The translations under genes were made by a program, and so were the position numbers. Positions 1 through 5,385 of a stretch of DNA of 5,385 bases are shown one piece after another; within the stretch, counting starts at the first letter, position 1; every line of letters starts with the position of its first letter. Below the pieces are notes generated by a model. That model searched no databases. It was not told the DNA's origin and was given only the letters and a program-made list of their open reading frames with translations. Where the stretch lies: assembly GCA_028683685.1 (NCBI GenBank), contig JAQUHH010000174.1, forward strand, positions 1-5,385, given 5' to 3'. The DNA is from Bacteroidales bacterium (GTDB lineage: Bacteria; Bacteroidota; Bacteroidia; Bacteroidales; WCHB1-69).

Positions 1-32
1 AAATTAAATCAAGCCAAATAAAAATCAGTCCT

Positions 33-785
33 ATGAAAAAAAATCTACTTTTGTTAATGTTTGTTGTTCTTATTGCTGGAGTGACAAAATTGAGTGCTCA
101 ATGTACTCCCGACCCTAATGTTAATACTTCGGGAATTGTTCCCGATAGTGCGACTAATTTGCCTCCTGCTTATGTTGGAGTGCCTTATTCTACTACTTTA
201 ACAGCAGTTGTTCCTTTGGATACTACTTCTGGTGTAGTGCCTGCTACTATTGAAAAAATATGTGTAACGAACTTTACTCAACCGAACATTACCGATTTTT
301 CTTGGACGACTAACGTTACTGACGATTGCTTTCCCGGTGGAGAGAAAAATTGCTTAATTTTATCAGCAAATCCTCAAACTTCTGATATTGGAATTCACTC
401 AATGGTTATTACTTTAGTAACAAGTGCTTTAATTGGTGGATTTCTTCCTTTTTCTCAAACGGATTCCATTGATTATTATCAAATTATTGTTCATCCTGCA
501 TCTGGAATTAGTGTTGGTGATGCTCGTAATTTCTTTGCTCTTAAAAATGTTCCCAATCCTTTTGCAAATTCTACGGATGTGCATTTTAGTGCTCCAAAAG
601 CAGAAAGTTTTTCATTTTTAGTGTATAACATATTGGGAGAAACTGTTTTTGCAGAAGAAATTATGGCTGCAAAAGGACCCAATAAATATACTTTTCATGC
701 GGAAAATATTCCCGATGGAATTTATATTTATAAGTTAACTAATGGAATTAATACTTTTACAGAAAGAATGGTGATTCAAAAATAA
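33..785 (+). CDS. Secreted protein of unknown function with T9SS type A C-terminal sorting domain
   Basis: This 250-residue protein has a clear Sec signal peptide: MKK, a hydrophobic stretch at about residues 5-17, and a signal peptidase I-like site near SAQ (21-23). C24 follows Q23, so it is not a lipobox. Residues about 24-155 form a beta-rich region with four cysteines (C24, C77, C99, C107), an LPPAYVGVPYST segment at 43-54 and an FPGG motif at 100-103. I recall similar N-terminal regions in other Bacteroidota T9SS cargo proteins, but know no function for them. Residues 172-250 match a type A sorting domain: NVPNPF start, a central YNILGE segment, a late IPDGIYIYKL and a basic C-terminal end. 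Such domains direct export through the outer membrane by T9SS and are normally cleaved off, leaving the protein released or anchored. The ATG at 33 is chosen because it directly precedes the signal peptide. The stop overlaps the rnz start by one base. Secretion route is confident; function is unknown. Confidence 0.9.
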   Translation: MKKNLLLLMFVVLIAGVTKLSAQCTPDPNVNTSGIVPDSATNLPPAYVGVPYSTTLTAVVPLDTTSGVVPATIEKICVTNFTQPNITDFSWTTNVTDDCFPGGEKNCLILSANPQTSDIGIHSMVITLVTSALIGGFLPFSQTDSIDYYQIIVHPASGISVGDARNFFALKNVPNPFANSTDVHFSAPKAESFSFLVYNILGETVFAEEIMAAKGPNKYTFHAENIPDGIYIYKLTNGINTFTERMVIQK

Positions 786-787
786 TG
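783..787 (+). promoter_or_regulatory. TAATG stop-start overlap
   Basis: The TAA stop of the secreted protein gene (783-785) shares its last A with the ATG of rnz (785-787). Overlaps of this kind often accompany translational coupling, where the ribosome finishing the first gene re-initiates on the second. There is no purine-rich Shine-Dalgarno sequence in front, which is normal for Bacteroidota. The overlap is seen directly; the coupling is inferred. Confidence 0.6.
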
Positions 788-1696
788 TTGCTTAACCTTT
801 ATATTTTAGGTGCCAAATCGGCTTTGCCCGTTCGTCACCGAAATCCGAGCGCTCACTTGCTTTCTGCTTGTGAGCGTTCGTTTCTTATTGATTGTGGTGA
901 AGGAACCCAAATGCAATTGCAGAAATTTAATTTGAAAAGTTCCAAAATTGAAAAGATTTTTATTACGCATCTGCATGGAGATCACTACTTTGGATTGGTT
1001 GGTCTGATTTCTTCTTTTCATTTGTATCGCCGTTTAGCACCTCTTGAAGTGTACGGACCGCCAATGCTCAAAGAAATCATCGAAATTCAACTCAAAGCTT
1101 CCAATACACATTTGATGTTTGAACTGATTTTTAAAGAAATTCCAGATGGATTTTCGGGAATAATTTTCGAAGATGATCGATTTGAAATTAAGACATTTCC
1201 TCTCAATCATAGAATTCAAACGCAGGGATATTTATTTATCCAAAAATCAGGTTTGAGAAAACTAAAACCCGAATTTGTAACAAATAATAAAGTGCCTATT
1301 TCTGTTTTTAATTTAATTAAAAATGGGGAAGATTTTATAGATGAAAAAGGCAATGTGCTAAAAAATGCAGATATTACTTTGGATCCCGTTCCATCAAAAT
1401 CTTACGCTTATTGTTCTGATACCGTTTTTGATACTTCTATTGTAAAATACATTCAAAATGTGGATTTGTTGTATCATGAGGCTACTTTTGCTGAAGACAA
1501 CGCTCTTTTAGCCAAAGATAAATTTCATAGTACGGCAAAACAAGCTGCAGAAATTGCTAATTTTGCCAATGTTGATAAACTTATTATTGGACATTTTTCA
1601 ACGCGATATAAAAATGTGGAAGTTCTGTTGGAAGAAGCCAAAACTGTTTTTCAAAATACAATTCTTGCCCAAGAGGGCTTAATGATTGAAATTTAA
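785..1696 (+). CDS. rnz: Ribonuclease Z (tRNA 3' processing endonuclease)
   Basis: RNase Z is a cytoplasmic zinc-dependent metallo-beta-lactamase-fold endonuclease that cuts tRNA precursors just after the discriminator base so that CCA can be added. At 303 residues it has the length of the short bacterial form (about 300-310). All core motifs are visible: the N-terminal LGAKSALP and RNPSAHLL strands, DCGEGTQ (36-42), zinc motif HLHGDH (62-67, with D66 the likely general base), third-motif histidine H142 in PLNHR, D212 in YCSDT as bridging ligand, HEAT (231-234), H248 in the FHST segment, and H270 in GHFSTRY. The region at about 155-197, containing KPEF and a Gly/Lys-rich stretch, sits where the tRNA-binding exosite arm is found. 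The start fits because the family begins a few residues before the LG-x-x-SA strand. The gene overlaps the preceding stop by one base and is followed at 11 nt by a kinase-like gene. Nothing suggests decay. Confidence 0.97.
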   Translation: MLLNLYILGAKSALPVRHRNPSAHLLSACERSFLIDCGEGTQMQLQKFNLKSSKIEKIFITHLHGDHYFGLVGLISSFHLYRRLAPLEVYGPPMLKEIIEIQLKASNTHLMFELIFKEIPDGFSGIIFEDDRFEIKTFPLNHRIQTQGYLFIQKSGLRKLKPEFVTNNKVPISVFNLIKNGEDFIDEKGNVLKNADITLDPVPSKSYAYCSDTVFDTSIVKYIQNVDLLYHEATFAEDNALLAKDKFHSTAKQAAEIANFANVDKLIIGHFSTRYKNVEVLLEEAKTVFQNTILAQEGLMIEI

Positions 1697-1707
1697 AATT
1701 GAGATAT

Positions 1708-2553
1708 ATGATATTTTTACTTGCCGAAAGTGGTTCTTCTAAAACAGATTGGATATTGGCAGATAAACATCAGGTTTTTGTCCGTTGCCAAACTCAAGGA
1801 CTAAATCCTTATTTTGTTGATTCTAAACAAATTGCTGGAATTTTTAAAAAAGAGGTTTTGCCTCAAATAGCTCAATATAAAGTAAATGCCGTTTTTTTCT
1901 ATGGCTCTGGATGCTCTGCTGATTCTTCCAAAAATAGTATTAAAGAAGGAATTTTATCCGTTTTGAATTCTGATATTTTTGTAGAACATGATATGACAGC
2001 GGCTGCCAAAGCCCTGTTTAATCAAAAAGCTGGCATTGCTTGTATCCTCGGAACAGGTTCAAATACTTGTTTGTTTGATGGAAAAGAGATGATCGGTGGA
2101 ATTAATTCCTTGGGCTATGTGCTTGGAGACGAGGGGAGTGGAGCATACATTGGAAAAAAATGGCTAAATGCCTATTTTAATAATGAAATTCCCGATGAAT
2201 TACATTTAAAATTTAAAGAGAAATACCAAATACAACTTGAAAATGTTTTGGACTCGGTGTATAAAAAACCAACTCCCAATCAATATTTAGCTTCTTTTAG
2301 TCCGTTCCTTTCCGAAAATATTTCGGATGCTTTTGTACATAAGTTTTTAAAACAAGTGTTTACCGATTTTTTTGAAAAGATGGTTTTTTGTTATCCCAAT
2401 TATTCCAACTATCCACTTGGTTTTGTTGGATCCATTTCACATGCTTATAAAGAGATCTTAATTCAGGTGGCTCAAGAGCACCAAATGATGGTTGAAAAAA
2501 TCATCAAGCAACCAGCAGACGACTTGTTGAAATTTCATCAAGAATTATTGTAA
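1708..2553 (+). CDS. BadF/BadG/BcrA/BcrD-type ATPase, N-acetylglucosamine kinase-like
   Basis: This 281-residue protein belongs to the actin/hexokinase-fold ATPase group that includes N-acetylglucosamine kinases and the BadF/BcrA ATPases. Visible motifs, numbered from the ATG at 1708, are the phosphate-1 loop ESGSSKTDW (7-15), YGSGC (65-69), a likely catalytic Asp in EHDM (D95), phosphate-2 GTGSN (115-119), the LGDEGSGAYIGK segment (139-150), and GFVGSISHAY near the C-terminus (238-247) as the adenosine-side motif. An in-frame TTG at 1699 would add three residues, but members of this family usually start one to five residues before the ESG/DSG loop, so the ATG is preferred. The likely reaction is ATP-dependent phosphorylation of an amino sugar such as GlcNAc, possibly in cell-wall recycling, but the substrate cannot be read from the sequence. 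BcrA/BadF enzymes act as electron-transfer activators with an iron-sulfur cluster. No partner reductase is present here, so the kinase reading is favoured. It lies 11 nt after rnz and 11 nt before rarA. Confidence 0.85.
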   Translation: MIFLLAESGSSKTDWILADKHQVFVRCQTQGLNPYFVDSKQIAGIFKKEVLPQIAQYKVNAVFFYGSGCSADSSKNSIKEGILSVLNSDIFVEHDMTAAAKALFNQKAGIACILGTGSNTCLFDGKEMIGGINSLGYVLGDEGSGAYIGKKWLNAYFNNEIPDELHLKFKEKYQIQLENVLDSVYKKPTPNQYLASFSPFLSENISDAFVHKFLKQVFTDFFEKMVFCYPNYSNYPLGFVGSISHAYKEILIQVAQEHQMMVEKIIKQPADDLLKFHQELL

Positions 2554-2564
2554 AAAATGAAATT

Positions 2565-3848
2565 ATGAACTCAAGTTTACAAAATACTCCTTTAGCAGAA
2601 TTAATGCGTCCTGATTCATTGGAAAATTATATTGGACAGGAGCATCTCATTGGAAAAGATGCTGTTTTGCGTAAAGCCATCGAAAGTGGAACCATTCCTT
2701 CGATTATTTTTTGGGGACCGCCAGGAGTTGGAAAAACAACCTTGGCTTTTATTATTTCAAAATCTTTAAATCGTAGATTTTTCACATTAAGTGCTATAAA
2801 TTCTGGCGTAAAAGATGTTAGAGCAGTAATTGAAGAGGCTTCAAAAGAGGTGCAAGCACCTTTGTTGTTTATTGATGAAATTCATCGTTTTAATAAATCA
2901 CAACAAGATTCTTTGCTTGGTGCCGTTGAAAGAGGAACGGTGGTGCTAATTGGTGCCACGACTGAAAATCCTTCTTTTGAGGTTATTTCGCCGCTTTTGT
3001 CAAGATGTCAAACCTATATTTTGAAGTCTTTAACCGAAGATCATCTCAAGCGACTTCTCGAAATGGCTCGTCTAAAATTGGAAGAGATTTTGGATTTAAA
3101 AATAGAAATTTTGGAAGACGAAGCCTTGTTGCGAATCTCTGGTGGCGATGCTCGTAAACTATTGAATGCCATTCAGATTGTGGTTGAAACGAAATTAGGG
3201 AAAAGTAAAAATATACAAATTGACAATACCTCCGTACTTGATATTATTCAGCAAAATTTGGCGATGTACGATAAGGCAGGGGAGATGCATTACGACATTA
3301 TTTCTGCTTTTATAAAATCAATGCGAGGTTCGGATCCGAATGGTACTGTTTATTGGCTTGCTCGAATGATAAAAGCGGGTGAAGATCCCAAATTTATCGC
3401 TCGTAGAATGTTGATACTTGCTTCGGAGGATATTGGAAATGCAAATCCAAATGCACTTTTGATGGCTAATGAATGTTTTCAGGCAGTGCATAAAATTGGG
3501 ATGCCCGAAAGTCGGATTATTCTTTCCCAAACGGCTGTTTACTTGGCGTGTTCGGCAAAAAGCAACAGTACTTATTTGGCTATTGACAAAGCTCTGGCAT
3601 TGATCGATAAAACGGGTGATTTGCCCGTACCGCTTCATTTGCGAAATGCTCCTACCAAATTTATGAAAAATATTGGCTACGGTCAAGAGTATAAATATGC
3701 ACATGATTTTGAAGATAATTTTGTAAATCTTGAATTTTTACCCGATAAAATTAAAGGAACTGTTTTATATCAGCCTGGAAATAATATTCGTGAAAACGAA
3801 ACAGCCAAAAAGCTAAAATCAAAGTGGGGCGATAAATATAAATTCTAA
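2565..3848 (+). CDS. rarA: Replication-associated recombination protein A (RarA/MgsA), AAA+ ATPase
   Basis: RarA (MgsA; eukaryotic relatives Mgs1/WRNIP1) is a clamp-loader-related AAA+ ATPase that forms tetramers, interacts with single-strand-binding protein and acts at stalled or gapped replication forks. The 427-residue length is usual. The N-terminus has LAELMRPDSLENYIGQEHLIG (within 10-30), the family's conserved entry into the AAA+ domain. Walker A is GPPGVGKT (51-58), Walker B LLFIDEIH (100-107), sensor 1 GATTENP (130-136), the probable arginine finger R147 in LLSRC, and sensor 2 GGDARKLLN (193-201). The C-terminal MgsA tetramerisation region starts around HYDIISAFIKSMRGSDP (242-258) and continues through ARMIKAGEDP and SEDIGNANP (287-295). 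All ATPase motifs are intact. The start codon lies 11 nt after the kinase-like gene, and the stop lies only 3 nt before the photolyase gene, so co-transcription with a UV repair enzyme is likely. No separate promoter was recognised. Confidence 0.97.
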   Translation: MNSSLQNTPLAELMRPDSLENYIGQEHLIGKDAVLRKAIESGTIPSIIFWGPPGVGKTTLAFIISKSLNRRFFTLSAINSGVKDVRAVIEEASKEVQAPLLFIDEIHRFNKSQQDSLLGAVERGTVVLIGATTENPSFEVISPLLSRCQTYILKSLTEDHLKRLLEMARLKLEEILDLKIEILEDEALLRISGGDARKLLNAIQIVVETKLGKSKNIQIDNTSVLDIIQQNLAMYDKAGEMHYDIISAFIKSMRGSDPNGTVYWLARMIKAGEDPKFIARRMLILASEDIGNANPNALLMANECFQAVHKIGMPESRIILSQTAVYLACSAKSNSTYLAIDKALALIDKTGDLPVPLHLRNAPTKFMKNIGYGQEYKYAHDFEDNFVNLEFLPDKIKGTVLYQPGNNIRENETAKKLKSKWGDKYKF

Positions 3849-3851
3849 ATC

Positions 3852-5162
3852 ATGAAGGAAAATCTGATTGTTTTTTGGTTTAGACGTGATTTAAGATGGG
3901 ACGACAATCATGCTCTTTTTCAAGCTTTATCGCAAAAAATGCCGGTATTGCCAATTTTTATTTTCGATGTCGATATTTTAAAACGTTTTTCCAATGTCGA
4001 CAATAAAGCTGTTTCTCTGATTTATAAAAGCATTCTTCGGATGAATGAAAAAATTAAATTCTTTGAATCCTCCATTTCTGCTTTTCATGATTCAGTTGAA
4101 AATGTTTTTAATTCGCTTTTGGAAAAATATAATGTGCTGGGAGTTTATGCGAATGAAGATTATGAAAGTTATGGAATACAGCGGGATAAAGGTGTTTCTG
4201 ATTTTTTAGCAAAGAGCAATATTAAATTTAATCTTTTTCAAGATCATCTGATTTTCTCCCCCGGAAAAATTTTAAAAAAAGATGATTCTCCTTATTTAAT
4301 TTATACTCCTTTTTCGAAAATTTGGAAACAAGCGTTTTTTCAAACTTCTATTCCGCATTATGCCTCCGAAAAATTGCTTTTTAATCTTTATAAAAATATA
4401 AATTTTAATATGCCCAAAATTGAAGATTTGGGTTATCGCTTGCAAGATGTTTCTATTGATTTCAAATTCAACAATGATATTTTAACGAACTATCAGAATA
4501 CCCGTGATTTCCCCTATTTAGAAAATGGAACTTCGGGTATCAGTCCTTTTTTGCGTTTTGGATTAATTTCTATTCGCAAAGCGGTTAATAATGCTGTTTC
4601 TATAAATGAAAAATTTCTGAACGAATTGATTTGGAGAGCGTTTTTTATGCATATTTTGTGGCATTTCCCACATGTGGAAAGTCGTTCTTTCAAAACAAAA
4701 TACGATGCCATCGAATGGTCATTGGATGAAGCTGCATTTGATCGCTGGTGTCGGGGAGAAACGGGCTTTACATTGGTGGATGCGGGCATGCGACAGTTGA
4801 ATGAAACAGGAGTGATGCATGGCCGAGTTCGGATGCTGACCGCCTCCTTTTTGGTCAAACATTTGCAAATTGATTGGCGATGGGGAGAAGCTTATTTTGC
4901 TCAAAAATTGCTCGATTATGAGTTGTCGTCAAACAATGGAAATTGGCAATGGGCGGCAGGATGTGGTTGCGATGCGGCTCCCTATTTCAGACTTTTCAAT
5001 CCAGATATTCAACAGCAAAAATTTGATCCAAATTTTGAATATGTCAAAAAATGGGTTCCTGAATATCAAAAAATATCCTATCAAAACAATCGAATTGTAG
5101 ATTTGAAAATAGCCAAAGAAAAAACGATGCAGATGTATAAAAGAGCCTTGGATATAAGATAA
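3852..5162 (+). CDS. phrB: Deoxyribodipyrimidine photolyase (cryptochrome/photolyase family, class I-like)
   Basis: This is a FAD-dependent enzyme that uses blue light to split UV-induced pyrimidine dimers in DNA. The 436-residue protein has the N-terminal alpha/beta antenna domain (about 1-130, starting with VFWFRRDLRWDDNHAL) and the C-terminal helical FAD domain (about 210-436). Compared with the E. coli enzyme from memory, FAD contacts include Y214, the GTSGIS loop (226-231) and N361 facing FAD N5. Substrate-side residues include E258 and W261 in ELIWR and W367. The electron-transfer tryptophans map to W365, W342 and W289, so the photoreduction chain is complete. WQWAAGCGCDAAPYFR (365-380) and FNP (382-384) are family signatures. 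Oddities are MHGR (322-325), where E. coli has MHNR, and CGC (371-373), where E. coli has TGT. The E. coli folate-antenna residues N108/E109 appear replaced by Y107/G108, so antenna type is uncertain. CPD repair is most likely; a cryptochrome-like or other photolyase role cannot be excluded. It starts 3 nt after rarA. Confidence 0.94.
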   Translation: MKENLIVFWFRRDLRWDDNHALFQALSQKMPVLPIFIFDVDILKRFSNVDNKAVSLIYKSILRMNEKIKFFESSISAFHDSVENVFNSLLEKYNVLGVYANEDYESYGIQRDKGVSDFLAKSNIKFNLFQDHLIFSPGKILKKDDSPYLIYTPFSKIWKQAFFQTSIPHYASEKLLFNLYKNINFNMPKIEDLGYRLQDVSIDFKFNNDILTNYQNTRDFPYLENGTSGISPFLRFGLISIRKAVNNAVSINEKFLNELIWRAFFMHILWHFPHVESRSFKTKYDAIEWSLDEAAFDRWCRGETGFTLVDAGMRQLNETGVMHGRVRMLTASFLVKHLQIDWRWGEAYFAQKLLDYELSSNNGNWQWAAGCGCDAAPYFRLFNPDIQQQKFDPNFEYVKKWVPEYQKISYQNNRIVDLKIAKEKTMQMYKRALDIR

Positions 5163-5209
5163 AGTCATTTGTTTATTGAAAAAATGCTTTGATTATTTGG
5201 CTATGCTAA

Positions 5210-5339
5210 GGTGACGAAACGACTATATTCGTAATTTCTTTTAAAAAATTAATTTAAAAAATGTTTCTGTTTTTCTTAAGCTTTCTGCTAATTGAAATGA
5301 AAAAGCATTGGCTCCATAATGCATGTTTTCTGTTTCCAT
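5210..5339 (-). pseudogene. Possible decayed remnant of a DUF559-type endonuclease-like gene
   Basis: On the - strand, an ATG at 5339 opens a 32-codon frame ending in TAA at 5241-5243. Its translation contains MHYGANAFSFQLAESLRK followed by TETFFKLIF. Reading on in the same frame past the stop gives KKLRI, a second stop (TAG), then SFRHLS. DUF559 proteins (small endonuclease-fold proteins related to very-short-patch repair nucleases) commonly begin with a YGA-x-x-x-x-F-x-x-A-x-x-LRK segment, then an A/E-rich KLLW and a KLRN segment. Here LRK and KLR keep the spacing I remember for that family, with a stop near the expected Trp. I see no catalytic core downstream, and the gene would run into the 3' end of the photolyase. 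The resemblance is short and from memory, so this is tentative. Chance similarity or a small repeat-derived frame are alternatives. The left boundary is approximate. Confidence 0.35.
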
Positions 5340-5351
5340 ATTTTTATTATT

Positions 5352-5361
5352 AAGCCGGCTT
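5352..5361. repeat. 10-bp perfect palindrome AAGCCGGCTT
   Basis: AAGCCGGCTT reads identically on both strands and is the most GC-rich patch in an otherwise AT-rich intergenic stretch. It has no loop, so it is not a hairpin terminator in this form. It could be a dimeric protein-binding site or chance. It lies 13 bases upstream of the - strand ATG of the possible DUF559 fragment. Confidence 0.3.
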
Positions 5362-5385
5362 CATTTTTCATCCTTCAGGACAAGA

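Larger units (their letters stand above)
33..5162 (+). other. Probable five-gene transcription unit
   Basis: Five co-directional genes follow each other with junctions of -1, +11, +11 and +3 nt. None of the gaps is long enough for a convincing terminator and promoter. The 32 bases before the first gene show no clear Bacteroidota promoter (TTG and TAnnTTTG boxes), so the unit may begin upstream of the window. Internal promoters inside coding sequence cannot be excluded. The operon is inferred from spacing only. Confidence 0.55.
5163..5385. other. Intergenic region downstream of the photolyase gene
   Basis: These 223 bases follow the photolyase stop and carry no intact gene on either strand. 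They are very AT-rich with long A and T runs. No GC-rich stem followed by a T run was found, so I do not call a terminator for the upstream unit. The - strand holds the possible DUF559 fragment, and a GC-rich palindrome lies near the right edge. Confidence 0.6.

Noticed and set aside
105..107. Lipoprotein cysteine after the signal peptide (C24)
   Set aside because: The residue before the cysteine is Gln, and the lipobox needs Gly, Ala or Ser there, so signal peptidase I cleavage is more likely.
1699..1707. TTG start for the kinase-like gene
   Set aside because: It is possible but adds only three residues, and the ATG at 1708 places the phosphate loop at the usual distance from the N-terminus.
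3318..3704. 128-codon open frame on the - strand inside rarA
   Set aside because: It lies antisense to the conserved C-terminal half of RarA, which is fully coding on the + strand. Its translation shows no recognisable motif.
4514..4858. 114-codon open frame on the - strand inside the photolyase gene
   Set aside because: It overlaps the most conserved FAD-domain coding sequence and looks like its antisense shadow, with no domain signature of its own.
5176..5199. Bacteroidota-type promoter on the + strand (TTG, then TTATTTG)
   Set aside because: The -7 part departs from TAnnTTTG at two positions and no gene follows it within the window.
5246..5255. AT-only palindrome AAATTAATTT as a terminator
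   Set aside because: It has no GC stem and no loop; such palindromes are expected by chance in DNA this AT-rich.
5183..5309. Inverted pair AATGCTTT (5183-5190) and AAAGCATT (5302-5309) as element ends
   Set aside because: Eight-base arms over 100 bases apart, with no flanking target duplication or transposase, are weak evidence for a mobile element.

Overview
The window looks like a chromosomal segment from a member of the Bacteroidota. It is AT-rich, has no clear Shine-Dalgarno sequences, and its first gene encodes a secreted protein ending in a type A sorting domain of the type IX secretion system (T9SS), which is essentially confined to that phylum. The family or genus cannot be fixed from this sequence alone.

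Positions 33-5162 hold five genes, all on the + strand and packed almost without gaps. They are a T9SS cargo protein of unknown function (33-785), ribonuclease Z (785-1696), a BadF/BadG-type sugar kinase or ATPase resembling N-acetylglucosamine kinase (1708-2553), the AAA+ replication-stress ATPase RarA/MgsA (2565-3848) and a cryptochrome/photolyase-family deoxyribodipyrimidine photolyase (3852-5162). Junctions are a 1-nt overlap, then gaps of 11, 11 and 3 nt, so one transcription unit is likely. No promoter or terminator could be pinned down.

Functionally, tRNA 3'-end processing (RNase Z), amino-sugar phosphorylation and two DNA-damage functions sit together. The rarA-phr pair is the most coherent: one acts at stalled replication forks and the other removes UV-induced dimers that stall them. 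The catalytic or cofactor residues expected for RNase Z, RarA and photolyase are nearly all visible, so these are probably functional enzymes.

The last 223 bases (5163-5385) contain no intact gene. The - strand carries a short stretch (about 5210-5339) that resembles the N-terminus of a DUF559-type endonuclease-like protein interrupted by stop codons, read here as a decayed remnant. A 10-bp GC-rich palindrome lies just upstream of it.

I found no convincing undescribed system. The points worth a second look are the coupling of a secreted T9SS protein to RNase Z, the tight rarA-phr linkage, some unusual residues in the photolyase, and the decayed fragment at the right edge.
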